From: Gp7-AA10 sp035636095
GTDB taxonomy: Bacteria; Acidobacteriota; Thermoanaerobaculia; Gp7-AA8
Direction of reading: 5' to 3'
Assembly: GCA_035636095.1 (NCBI GenBank)
Contig: DASPZU010000098.1
Location: 1 to 15,369, forward strand
DNA: 15,369 nucleotides
In this document: one piece after another, positions 7,126-13,215 of the stretch
Layout of the letters: each line of letters starts with the position of its first letter
Position numbering within the stretch: position 1 is the first letter of the stretch
Notes under the pieces: generated by a model
Told to the model about the DNA's origin: nothing
The model's input: the letters and a program-made list of their open reading frames with translations, nothing else
Database searches by the model: none
Program-made: the position numbers and the translations under genes

Positions 7126-8367
7126 ATGCCATTTACTGCCCTCGGCCTCAGGCCACAAATCACCAAAGCTGTACGCGAGTCGGGCTATACCGAGCCGACT
7201 CCCATCCAAACGAAGGCCATTCCAGCCGTGCTGCACGGCCGCGATGTGATCGGAATCGCGCAAACCGGGACCGGAAAAACGGCCGCATTCGTCCTGCCCA
7301 TCCTGGAGCGCCTCTCGGCGCACGGTTCGAGGATGGGCCGGGGCGGGGTGCGGGCCCTGATCGTCGCGCCGACGCGAGAGCTGGTCGTGCAGATCGAGGA
7401 GAACGTCCGCAAATATGCGCGGCATCTCCATCTGCGCAGCGTGACGATTTACGGCGGAGTGAGCGAGCGTCCACAGATCGCCGGTTTGCGTTCCGGCGCC
7501 GAGATCGCGATCGCAACGCCGGGCCGCCTGCTGGATCTGATGCAGCAGGGCCACGTCAACTTTTCGCAAGTCGAAGTTGCGGTGCTGGACGAAGCGGACC
7601 GCATGATGGACATGGGCTTTCTGCCTGCCGTCCGCCGGATCGTGCATGCGTTGCCGCGCGAACGGCAGACACTGCTCTTCTCAGCCTCGCTGTCGCGAGA
7701 GATCGAGAAAATCGCATCCGATTTTCTGACCGCACCGGAGGTCGTGCAGATCGGTCGCCGGGCCAATCCTGCCGATTCGGTTGCCCAGATGGTTTACGAA
7801 GTGCCGAAAAGCCGGAAGCTGGCGCTGTTGCAGCATCTGCTTCGCGACGCGTCGCTCGATTCCGTTCTGGTTTTCTCACGCACGAAGCACGGCGCCGACA
7901 AGATCGCGCGCAAGCTCGCGGCCTCGGGGATCCGCACCGCCACGCTGCATTCGAATCGCAGCCAGGGTCAGCGGCTTCAAGCGCTCCGCGGATTCAAGAG
8001 CGGCGCGGTGCGCGTGCTGGTGGCAACCGACATCGCAGCGCGCGGCATTGACGTCGAAGGAATCTCCCACGTCATCAATTTCGATTTTCCGCCGCAGCCG
8101 GAAGACTACGTGCATCGCATCGGTCGGACCGGAAGGGCGCACGCGATCGGAGACGCCATCAGCTTCGCGACTCCCGAAGATCGTGAGAGCCTGCGCGCCC
8201 TGGAGCGCTTCATCGCCCGGGGAATTCCGCGCAAGACCGCCGCGGGATTCGATTTGCGCGAGATCGCCGTTGAGACTCCGACCCGCATCGAGCGCTTCGT
8301 GCCGCAGGTGAATCGCCGGCCTGCACCGCGACCGGTATCACGACGGATTCGCCGGCGTACGTGGTGA
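7126..8367 (+). CDS. DEAD-box RNA helicase, RhlE type
   Basis: ATP-dependent RNA unwinding, in ribosome assembly, RNA decay or cold adaptation. 413 residues with the full motif set: Q-motif GYTEPTPIQ (20-28), Walker A AQTGTGKT (45-52), PTREL (82-86), GG (110-111), TPGR (131-134), DEAD (155-158), motif III SAS (186-188, where SAT is usual), LVFSRT (248-253), TDIAARGID (301-309) and HRIGRTGR (330-337). The short C-terminal tail is basic and Pro/Arg-rich (NRRPAPRP...RRIRRRTW), as in RhlE-like enzymes, and may bind RNA. It is monocistronic, divergent from the bamA operon and convergent with the lipoprotein gene, only 18 bases apart. The Shine-Dalgarno before ATG 7126 is weak. The exact paralogue cannot be told from sequence alone. 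Confidence 0.93.
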   Translation: MPFTALGLRPQITKAVRESGYTEPTPIQTKAIPAVLHGRDVIGIAQTGTGKTAAFVLPILERLSAHGSRMGRGGVRALIVAPTRELVVQIEENVRKYARHLHLRSVTIYGGVSERPQIAGLRSGAEIAIATPGRLLDLMQQGHVNFSQVEVAVLDEADRMMDMGFLPAVRRIVHALPRERQTLLFSASLSREIEKIASDFLTAPEVVQIGRRANPADSVAQMVYEVPKSRKLALLQHLLRDASLDSVLVFSRTKHGADKIARKLAASGIRTATLHSNRSQGQRLQALRGFKSGAVRVLVATDIAARGIDVEGISHVINFDFPPQPEDYVHRIGRTGRAHAIGDAISFATPEDRESLRALERFIARGIPRKTAAGFDLREIAVETPTRIERFVPQVNRRPAPRPVSRRIRRRTW

Positions 8368-8385
8368 AGGCCGCTCATCTTCGAC

Positions 8386-8880
8386 CTAAGGAGATGTGAA
8401 TGTTGCTCCTGAGACATCGTCGTGCTTATGGGCCGACATAAAAACGATCCGCCACTCGTGACTGAGCTTCCGCCACACGGCGACGTACCTGCCGCCCTCG
8501 GCGTTGGGATCGGTAGCCTCTTTGTATAAATACTTGCCATAAGTGATTCCGAGTTCGCCGGACGCCGCTGTCTCCACGGAATCAACCGACACGGGATGCG
8601 CCAGATTGCTCTTGAAGTAAACAGCCCATGCCGCCATGTTCGCGTCGCGCCCGATGATTGGCCGCGGATGCCTCGGGTACCACACGATCGCGTCGTCCGC
8701 GAAAAACTCGAGAATCTCGCTGGGATTCCGTGTTGTGAACGAATGAGCCCAGGCTAGTGCTGCCTGTTTGAGTGACGCTTGCGGCGAGACTTGGGACGTG
8801 CGGCCTGCGTGACTCGCGCAGCCGACCAGAAAAGCGGCGGCGCCGAAAAACATTGGGGCCAAGCGTCGAATCGAATACAT
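8386..8880 (-). CDS. NTF2-like (DUF4440/SnoaL-type) lipoprotein
   Basis: 164 residues. The N-terminus MYSIRRLAPMFFGAAAFLVGC has a lipobox LVGC with Cys21, so a lipid-anchored periplasmic or surface protein is predicted. The remainder (about 35-160) has the NTF2-like pattern: an opening helix (LKQAALAWAHSFTTRNPSEILEFF), ADDAIVWYPRHPRPIIGRDA, and late strands ITYGKYLYKE, RYVAVWRKLSHEWRIVFMSAH. Such domains form a cone-shaped pocket; some are enzymes but most are uncharacterised. RBS GGAGGAG lies 5-6 bases before the ATG. It follows a second lipoprotein of the same fold by 29 bases, so the two are probably co-transcribed. No specific substrate can be named. Confidence 0.8.
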   Translation of the reverse strand: MYSIRRLAPMFFGAAAFLVGCASHAGRTSQVSPQASLKQAALAWAHSFTTRNPSEILEFFADDAIVWYPRHPRPIIGRDANMAAWAVYFKSNLAHPVSVDSVETAASGELGITYGKYLYKEATDPNAEGGRYVAVWRKLSHEWRIVFMSAHKHDDVSGATFTSP

Positions 8881-8909
8881 GAAGCTCCTCCGTCAGGCTG
8901 AGATGATCC

Positions 8910-9371
8910 CTACGGCGCCACCTTGCTCACATGCGCCGAAACGAGTTTCCACGCTCCGCTTTCACGCGTCCACACGTGCGTTGCGCGGTACTGCTGGGAA
9001 GAGTTGACATCCACTCCGTGCCAGCTGGAGATGACATACGCCACCGCGGCGGCGTTGCTGAGGACTTGAACGCGAACGTCATCATTCGTGCTGGTCACGC
9101 GATTGCCAGCGCTGCCTCGAGCATCGCGGACACCTTTTAAGCGTTGTGCCTTCGTTGCTGCGTGGCCGTTGGTACCAACGAATACCAGACCGTCGTCCCA
9201 TAGCGCGTCGAGCGCGGCATCGTCTAAAGCGTTGAGAGCATCGGCCAGCCGATTTTCCGCTTGCAAAATCTCGTGCTCGACCGCTGCCGTCGATTCGTTC
9301 GACAGGCGCTGGCTCTGCAGAGAGCACGCGGCAGCAAGCAAGAGAGCGGAAACGACGACCGAAATCCGCAT
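8910..9371 (-). CDS. NTF2-like (DUF4440) putative lipoprotein
   Basis: 153 residues from ATG 9371. The N-terminus MRISVVVSALLLAAACSLQ is a signal peptide with a relaxed lipobox AAAC (Cys17); the usual Leu/Val at -3 is Ala, so lipidation is likely but not certain. The DUF4440 pattern follows: helix VEHEILQAENRLADALNALDDAALDALWDDGLVFVGTNGHAATKAQRL, then VRVQVLSNAAAVAYVISSWHG and YRATHVWTRESGAWKLVSAHVS, the characteristic final W-x-x-x-x-G-x-W-K-x-V-x-x-H strand. The frame is open to 9437, but a -10-like TATGAT lies at 9396-9391, over the upstream ATG 9395, which favours 9371. It precedes the other NTF2-like lipoprotein on the same strand. Possible products of an old duplication, now strongly diverged. 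Confidence 0.75.
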   Translation of the reverse strand: MRISVVVSALLLAAACSLQSQRLSNESTAAVEHEILQAENRLADALNALDDAALDALWDDGLVFVGTNGHAATKAQRLKGVRDARGSAGNRVTSTNDDVRVQVLSNAAAVAYVISSWHGVDVNSSQQYRATHVWTRESGAWKLVSAHVSKVAP

Positions 9372-9390
9372 GCCATACTTCTTTGTGGCG

Positions 9391-9400
9391 ATCATATACT
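9391..9400. promoter_or_regulatory. overlapping divergent -10 boxes
   Basis: In the 40 bases between the divergent lipoprotein and VOC genes, the plus strand has TATACT (9395-9400) and the minus strand TATGAT (9396-9391), each 5 of 6 to TATAAT. The plus box ends 11 bases before the VOC ATG, so that transcript would have almost no leader. No -35 boxes are convincing. Confidence 0.4.
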
Positions 9401-9411
9401 CGGAGTCGCTG

Positions 9412-9783
9412 ATGGTCCCGACCCTGACAAACGGCAAGATCTGCTACATCGAGATGCCGGCGACGGACGTTCGCGCCTCGGCTGCCTTTTATGAAAGGGT
9501 ATTCGGTTGGACGATCCGACAACGCTGTGACGGCAGCCTTGCTTTCGACGACACGACCGCTCAGGTCAGCGGCACATGGGTCAGCGGACGCGCCGTTGCC
9601 CAACCTCGCCTGCTGGTCTACATCATGGTCGACAGCGTTCCCAGGACCTGCGAGTCGGTCATCGCGAACGAAGGCCAAATCGTGCAACCGATCGGAGCGG
9701 ACTTGCCGGAGATCACCGCGCGATTCCGCGATCCGGCAGGCAAGGTGATCGGCCTCTACCAGCAGCCGAGCGGGGAACGTTAG
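9412..9783 (+). CDS. VOC-superfamily (glyoxalase/bleomycin-resistance-like) protein
   Basis: 123 residues; one VOC module. The opening GKICYIEMPATDVRASAAFYERVFGWTI (8-35) is the standard beta-alpha start with the D-x-x-x-S-A-x-F-Y-x-x-x-F-G-W signature, and the close is ARFRDPAGKVIGLYQQ (103-118), the D-P-x-G-x-x-x-G-L-Y strand of the metal-binding fold. Members include isomerases, dioxygenases and drug-binding proteins; nothing here fixes the substrate. GGAG 7-8 bases before ATG 9412 and the match of the domain to that start decide against the longer open frame from 9088. It is divergent from the lipoprotein gene and its stop overlaps the convergent membrane-protein stop. Confidence 0.8.
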   Translation: MVPTLTNGKICYIEMPATDVRASAAFYERVFGWTIRQRCDGSLAFDDTTAQVSGTWVSGRAVAQPRLLVYIMVDSVPRTCESVIANEGQIVQPIGADLPEITARFRDPAGKVIGLYQQPSGER

Positions 9784-10052
9784 GCGGCGCTTCGCCGCCG
9801 TCGCCGCTCCCACCCTAACCCGATTGCTGCGAATAGCGCCCACCAGGAAGCCACCGTACTCACCACGGCCACGCGATTGGCGACGTGCAAGCCGCAGAGC
9901 TGGAGAAAAGACTTAACGGCACGGCCGGGAGCAAATACCGCAGGAGGGGCCACACCAAGAAGTAGCAACGTTGCAACAACCACTGCCGCTCCGAGGGGCG
10001 CGAGGACGAGGAGGAAGATCCACAGGAAGAGGGGTTGAGCGCGGACGATCAC
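9780..10052 (-). CDS. small integral membrane protein, 90 aa
   Basis: Unrecognised. From GTG 10052 it reads MIVRAQPLFLWIFLLVLAPLG with a first hydrophobic segment (about 6-38, FLWIFLLVLAPLGAAVVVAT and on), an intervening polar part (APGRAVKSFLQLCGLHVANR), a second hydrophobic segment (VAVVSTVASWWALFAAIGLGW) and a basic end ERRRRRSAA. Two membrane passes are predicted. I chose GTG 10052 over GTG 10070 because TGCTAGAGT (10069-10061) overlaps the latter and would serve as a -10 box eight bases before the former, implying a leaderless message. Its 3' end overlaps the VOC stop by 4 bases, and its last codons coincide with a GC hairpin. It could be a fortuitous frame, but hydrophobicity and basic-out ends argue for a real gene. 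Confidence 0.5.
   Translation of the reverse strand: MIVRAQPLFLWIFLLVLAPLGAAVVVATLLLLGVAPPAVFAPGRAVKSFLQLCGLHVANRVAVVSTVASWWALFAAIGLGWERRRRRSAA
9783..9799. terminator. GC hairpin at convergent gene ends
   Basis: GGCGGCG-CTT-CGCCGCC, a perfect 7-bp stem with a 3-base loop, directly at the VOC stop and inside the last codons of the opposing membrane-protein gene. There is no U-run, so termination would be weak or factor-assisted. Confidence 0.35.
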
Positions 10053-10060
10053 ACGCCGCG

Positions 10061-10069
10061 ACTCTAGCA
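10061..10069 (-). promoter_or_regulatory. candidate extended -10 box, small membrane protein gene
   Basis: TGCTAGAGT on the minus strand ends eight bases before GTG 10052. Position and sequence match the boxes before bamA and the tautomerase-like gene. Confidence 0.35.
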
Positions 10070-10144
10070 CGCGGAATCAGGATGCCAGCTCTCGACGCAA
10101 TCCCACTCCGATGGAGCATGGTGGGTGCAGTCGCTGCCCCGACC

Positions 10145-10531
10145 CTACTCGGTGGCGTAGGTTGCCCGACCGCCGCCGAACGACCAATTCTCCTTCACGA
10201 CTTCGAGGAGCACGATGACCACGTCGTCGGGGCGAACGTCCGCGCTCTCCTGCAGTCGCCGGACGATGTCGGCGTACAGATTCTTTTTGATCTCGACCGT
10301 TCGGCCGATGTTGAAGGTGATTTCGATCGTAACCACATCCTTCGAGCGATTGACGCCTCCGTAGCTCGGATGCGCGATCAGCGCGTTGTCCGCGAGCTCG
10401 TGGATGACCTGAAAGCGATCGTCGGGCGGAACGTTCGCTTGCGCGACCAGCGCTTCGTGCACGGCGTCGGCGACGCTGCGGAGATACTCCTGCGATTTCC
10501 CTTTGCGCAGATAGAACTTGACCAAGGGCAC
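10145..10531 (-). CDS. tautomerase-superfamily protein (128 aa type)
   Basis: 128 residues. GTG start at 10531 puts Pro directly after the initiator (MPLVKFYLRKGKSQEYLRSVADAVHEAL); in this superfamily the exposed N-terminal Pro is the catalytic base/nucleophile. The rest follows the longer tautomerase type: VPPDDRFQVIHEL (34-46), VTIEITFNIGRTVEIKKNLYADIVRRL and RPDDVVIVLLEVVKENWSFGGG, with the second beta-alpha-beta half. Reactions range from keto-enol tautomerisation to dehalogenation; substrate unknown. It has no Shine-Dalgarno, and TAGAAT ends nine bases before the GTG, so translation from a leaderless message is likely. It lies just downstream of the last attC-linked gene but shows no attC of its own, so I place it outside the cassette array. 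Confidence 0.85.
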   Translation of the reverse strand: MPLVKFYLRKGKSQEYLRSVADAVHEALVAQANVPPDDRFQVIHELADNALIAHPSYGGVNRSKDVVTIEITFNIGRTVEIKKNLYADIVRRLQESADVRPDDVVIVLLEVVKENWSFGGGRATYATE

Positions 10532-10540
10532 GGCGCGAGC

Positions 10541-10546
10541 ATTCTA
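10541..10546 (-). promoter_or_regulatory. -10 box abutting tautomerase-like start
   Basis: TAGAAT on the minus strand, followed by GCTCGCGCC and then GTG. Transcription starting 6-8 bases after the box would begin at or within three bases of the start codon. No -35 box is evident. Confidence 0.4.
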
Positions 10547-10660
10547 AATCGAATCGTAGGTAAGGCCGGCGACGGCAACGCACTCGGAAATCGGGCGACT
10601 GGATAGTTTGTCGGCACAGCCGATAAGGCTCGAAAGAACCTCGCGAGCCTTTCCTGGCCA

Positions 10661-10924
10661 TTAAGTATCTCGGGTCAGTCTCGCGATGAGGTCGACGTCC
10701 TTCGGCCGCAAATAGCGGAATACAGAAATGTAATAGCCGGTGTTCGTGACACCGAGGCATTCAACGATCCCACTCGCCACGCGAATAACCCAGAATGGAT
10801 GTAAAACCGCGACCGCAATGAGGAGCAGCGTCGCGAAGGCACAGGCGCCGATGCCCAAGGGTGCGATGTTACGCGCGATGTGCGCGCGGTCTTCAGTGGT
10901 CGATGGATCCAGACGTCGAATCAT
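10661..10924 (-). CDS. 87-aa membrane protein in last cassette
   Basis: Unrecognised. MIRRLDPSTTEDRAHIARNIAPLGIG leads into a long hydrophobic stretch (about 22-58, ACAFATLLLIAVAVLHPFWVIRVASGIVECLGV) that could cross the membrane once or twice, then VTNTGYYISVFRYLRPKDVDLIARLTRDT. The ATG lies only four bases after the GTTGGGC core of the attC site on the same strand, exactly where cassette genes begin, and leaves no room for a Shine-Dalgarno; translation would depend on read-through coupling or a leaderless start. No attC follows it within the next 120 bases, so it appears to be the terminal cassette or one whose site has decayed. Function unknown. Confidence 0.6.
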   Translation of the reverse strand: MIRRLDPSTTEDRAHIARNIAPLGIGACAFATLLLIAVAVLHPFWVIRVASGIVECLGVTNTGYYISVFRYLRPKDVDLIARLTRDT

Positions 10925-10928
10925 GTCT

Positions 10929-10988
10929 GCCCAACGCCTGAATTAAGCCGCGCCGCGAATCGGCGTCGGCTTGAATGAATTGTTAGAG
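10929..10988 (-). other. attC site, aadA-like (oxidoreductase cassette)
   Basis: 60 bases. Minus strand: R'' CTCTAAC (10988-10982), L'' stem CAAGCCGACGCCG, loop ATT, L' stem CGGCGCGGCTT, R' GTTGGGC (10935-10929; fits GTTRRRY). The extra A in CCGACG relative to its partner CGCGG is the unpaired base on the R'' side. Compared by eye with the aadA1 attC site as I remember it, about 52 of 60 bases agree, including spacing. R'' deviates from RYYYAAC at its first base only. Confidence 0.88.
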
Positions 10989-11023
10989 CGCGCGAGCCTG
11001 TAAATTGACCATAAAAGAACTAC

Positions 11024-11106
11024 CAACAGGAAGTGGCGACGGCGTTTTGGCCCGGGCCTCACCGGCGCTGGTGCCTCCACCAGCACGTATGCAGCAGTTC
11101 CTGTTG
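11024..11106. terminator. dyad after oxidoreductase gene
   Basis: CAACAGGAA (11024-11032) and TTCCTGTTG (11098-11106) form a perfect 9-bp outer stem. Inside is a second perfect hairpin GCTGGTG-CCTC-CACCAGC (11067-11084). The structure begins at the base after the oxidoreductase TGA. It may be a terminator or the relic of a recombination site; R boxes do not fit attC. Confidence 0.4.
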
Positions 11107-12114
11107 TCAGGTGCCTGGGGGCGGCATGGTGACGACGATCTTGCCCTTCGCGCGCCCCTGTTCCACATATGCGATCGCATCGAGCGTCTCGTCGAATGGG
11201 AACGTGCGGTCGAGCACCGGACGCAGCGTCCCCGCATCATAGAGAGCGGCCAGCGTCTTCAGTTGCGCGCCATCGGCCCGCATGAAGAAGAACGAATAGC
11301 GCACGCCTAGCTTCCTGGCCCGGGCCCGGACCTTGCGGCTCATCAGCGCCATCACGGGCTTCAGTAGCGGCCGGCCGACCTGCTCGGCGAACGCAGCGTC
11401 CGGCGGGCCTACGACGCTGATCGCCAGGCCACCAGGTCTTAGCACGGTCAGCGACTTCGCGAGGTTGTCGCCACCAAGGGAGTCGAGCACGACGTCGTAG
11501 TCGGAGAGCGACTCGGCGAAGTCTGCCTTCGTATAGTCGATGACTTCATTTGCGCCGAAGCCGCGCACCCTCTCCTCGTCGTTGCCGTGCGCAGTTGTGG
11601 CGACGTATGCGCCCAGGTGCTTGGCGAGCTGGACGACTGTCGAGCCCAGTCCGCCCGCGCCAGCGTGAACGAGGACCTTCTGCCCCGGCTTGACCTGTGC
11701 GAGGTCGACCAGCGCCTGCCACGCGGCCAGCGCTACCAGCGGGACCGCTGCAGACTCTTCCATCGTGAGTGAGTTCGGCTTGAGGGCGATGTCGGCATGG
11801 TCGATGGCGATGTACTCTGCGAAGGCCCCGATACGCAGGTCGCGGGGTCGGGAGTAGACCTGGTCGCCGACCTTGTAGTCCCGCACCTCGTCGCCGACCC
11901 GCGTCACGACGCCCGCGAGGTCGTGTCCGAGCACGAACGGCGTTTTGTACCTCAGGAGCAGCTTGAACTCGCCGTTGCGGACCATCTTGTCCAGCGGGTT
12001 GATGCTGGCAGCACTCACTCGGACTAGCACGTCACGCGGCCCGACGGTGGGCCCGGGCACGTGGGCGGCGCGGAGGCCGCTCTTGCCATATTTCTCGACC
12101 ACGAATGCCTTCAT
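11107..12114 (-). CDS. NADP-dependent quinone oxidoreductase-like protein (MDR family)
   Basis: 335 residues, cytoplasmic. Medium-chain dehydrogenase/reductase of the zinc-free zeta-crystallin/QOR type: GroES-like catalytic domain with DVLVRVSAASINPLDKMVRNG (29-49) and LGHDLAGVVTRVGDEV (63-78), then the nucleotide-binding domain with VLVHAGAGGLGSTVVQLAKHLGA (about 148-170) and the late RPVLDRTFPFDETLDAIAYVEQGRAKGKIVVTM typical of the group. No structural-zinc Cys cluster is seen. These enzymes reduce quinones or enones with NADPH. It lies in the cassette array on the array strand, between the VOC gene and the aadA-like attC. The reading frame is rich in G/C-ending codons compared with the cassette genes to its right, consistent with separate origin. 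RBS weak. Confidence 0.88.
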   Translation of the reverse strand: MKAFVVEKYGKSGLRAAHVPGPTVGPRDVLVRVSAASINPLDKMVRNGEFKLLLRYKTPFVLGHDLAGVVTRVGDEVRDYKVGDQVYSRPRDLRIGAFAEYIAIDHADIALKPNSLTMEESAAVPLVALAAWQALVDLAQVKPGQKVLVHAGAGGLGSTVVQLAKHLGAYVATTAHGNDEERVRGFGANEVIDYTKADFAESLSDYDVVLDSLGGDNLAKSLTVLRPGGLAISVVGPPDAAFAEQVGRPLLKPVMALMSRKVRARARKLGVRYSFFFMRADGAQLKTLAALYDAGTLRPVLDRTFPFDETLDAIAYVEQGRAKGKIVVTMPPPGT

Positions 12115-12192
12115 GTCAGCCAGCCTGTTGTGTGGAGATCTAGCGTTCTTGGTGGTGGTCGACGCTGGGCTACCGATGGCCCTTCATGTGCG

Positions 12193-12238
12193 CTCTAACG
12201 GCATTGCTGGGCGTGATCTGCCGCAGGAAAGGTTCATG
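12193..12238 (-). other. possible eroded attC between VOC and oxidoreductase genes
   Basis: Minus strand: degenerate R'' CATGAAC (12238-12232), short arms CCTGCGGC and GCCCAGC, which pair with one extra base on the R'' side, and R' GTTAGAG (12199-12193), one base off GTTRRRY. The octamer GCTCTAAC here also occurs at the 10988 end of the aadA-like site. It sits where an attC is expected, but pairing is poor. Confidence 0.3.
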
Positions 12239-12247
12239 TGTCGCTCA

Positions 12248-12646
12248 TCACCGAGGACGACCGAAGAACAAGACATAGCCGTCGGCGTCCTTGAGCTCGA
12301 AACCACGCAAACCGTCATCAGTGTCCTTCAGTGGCTCGGAAAACTCGACATTGCGCGACGCAAATTCGGCCGCCAGTGCATCAGGATCCGGGACGTAAAG
12401 GTAAGCGTCCCAGCGGGCGACGCCTTTTTTGACGTCTCGCTTGTAGTTCGGCAGTGGATCTACACCAACGTCCTTGAGCATGACCATCGCACCGCCTCTG
12501 CGAACGATGCCGAAGAAAATGTCGTCAGGAGCAGGCCCCTGGAAGGTGATCTCAAATCCAAGCCGGTCTCGGTAAAACGAAAGCGATGACGGTACATGGC
12601 TCACGATAAAAAAGGGTGAGATGCCGGAAATCTCTGCTTGTGTCAT
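12248..12646 (-). CDS. VOC-superfamily (glyoxalase/bleomycin-resistance-like) cassette protein
   Basis: 132 residues. ISPFFIVSHVPSSLSFYRDRLGFEITFQG (9-37) is the standard VOC entry strand and helix with S-L-x-F-Y-x-x-x-L-G-F; PDDIFFGIVRRGGAMVMLKDVG continues the first module, and WDAYLYVPDPDALAAEFASRNVEFSEPLKDTDDGLRGFELKDADGYVLFFGRP (79-131) is the second, with the closing D-x-D-G-Y-x-L-x-F strand. VOC proteins are frequent integron cargo and include bleomycin and fosfomycin resistance proteins, but nothing ties this one to a drug. It starts 21 bases after the R' core of attC 12668-12757, with RBS GGAGGGAG in that leader: a textbook cassette start. It is unrelated in detail to the VOC gene at 9412. 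Confidence 0.85.
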   Translation of the reverse strand: MTQAEISGISPFFIVSHVPSSLSFYRDRLGFEITFQGPAPDDIFFGIVRRGGAMVMLKDVGVDPLPNYKRDVKKGVARWDAYLYVPDPDALAAEFASRNVEFSEPLKDTDDGLRGFELKDADGYVLFFGRPR

Positions 12647-12667
12647 GTGGCTCCCTCCGCCCTATAC

Positions 12668-12757
12668 GCCCAACGGTTAGAGCTGAGCGGCTTCGGCCCG
12701 CTCACGACTCGTTCAAGATAGCCTACCAGCGCGGCCCGCTCCAGCGAGGAGTTGGAC
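12668..12757 (-). other. attC site (Cys/His-protein cassette)
   Basis: 90 bases. Minus strand: R'' GTCCAAC (12757-12751) and R' GTTGGGC (12674-12668), both fitting consensus. Arms GCTGGAGCGG and CCGCTCAGC pair with one extra G on the R'' side, giving the array orientation. The central part can form further stems (GGCCCGCTC occurs twice), so the terminal structure is large. Confidence 0.8.
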
Positions 12758-12805
12758 GGCCCGAAATTTCAACGCGGACACAAGCGGGAATGAAGATTGT
12801 CGAAG

Positions 12806-12928
12806 CTACTTCCCCTTCTTGGATGACGAGCGACGCGAGCTTGGATAGCAGATCGGACACGGATCGGGGCCGCGATATTTGTGACCACGACGGCACGTTT
12901 TCCAGCCGCCAGCGTTTGGAATAGCCAT
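12806..12928 (-). CDS. 40-aa Cys/His knuckle protein
   Basis: Short gene missed by length filters. MAIPNAGGWKTCRRGHKYRG is followed by PDPCPICYPSSRRSSSKKGK, then TAG. Cys12, His16, Cys24 and Cys27 (C-x3-H-x7-C-x2-C) are spaced like a small zinc ribbon or knuckle, and the tail is Ser/Arg/Lys-rich. I recall similar tiny W-x-T-C-x-x-G-H-x-x-x-G-x-x-P-C-P-x-C proteins in other genomes without known function. A strong RBS (AAGGAG) lies eight bases before ATG 12928, immediately after an eroded attC end, and attC 12668-12757 follows about 48 bases after the stop, so this is a complete 276-bp forward-oriented cassette. Nucleic-acid binding is plausible but unproven. Confidence 0.65.
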   Translation of the reverse strand: MAIPNAGGWKTCRRGHKYRGPDPCPICYPSSRRSSSKKGK

Positions 12929-12943
12929 GATGTTCGCTCCTTG

Positions 12944-13021
12944 TCCTACCCGAAGCACGAGGCGCGGAAGCGCCGGGCCACCAGCGCACGGCCGCGGGTC
13001 GGCTGCAGCGAAAAGTTAGGC
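12944..13021 (-). other. eroded attC candidate (3D-protein cassette)
   Basis: Minus strand: perfect R'' GCCTAAC (13021-13015) and a canonical L'' arm TTTTCGCTGCAGCCGACC with the usual CTGCAGC...GAC extra bases. The other side has only GGTAGGA (12950-12944) in place of GTTRRRY, and its arm pairs poorly. The 40-aa gene begins just after it. Confidence 0.5.
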
Positions 13022-13215
13022 CGCGCCGGCATAGACTCACGCTGGAGGGTGACCACACAACTAGGGTAATCAAGAAGACGTTCTGGGGGCTACTTCGATT
13101 AGCCGCCGTGGTGGGAGCCGGCGTGGAGGTTCGCGCCACTGGCACTTGATGTGCAGCCTCGATTCCTCTGCCGGCGTGCAGGAATTTTTCCGTCGGCGCG
13201 GTTCGGAGAATATTC

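Noticed and set aside
9779..9785. GTTAGGC at the VOC stop codon, preceded by GAGCGGGGAAC, looking like a plus-oriented attC right half
   Set aside because: No matching left arm or R'' within 110 bases; the following hairpin is a simple local stem.
10532..10660. attC for the 87-aa cassette
   Set aside because: No GTTRRRY box or paired arms on the minus strand in this stretch.
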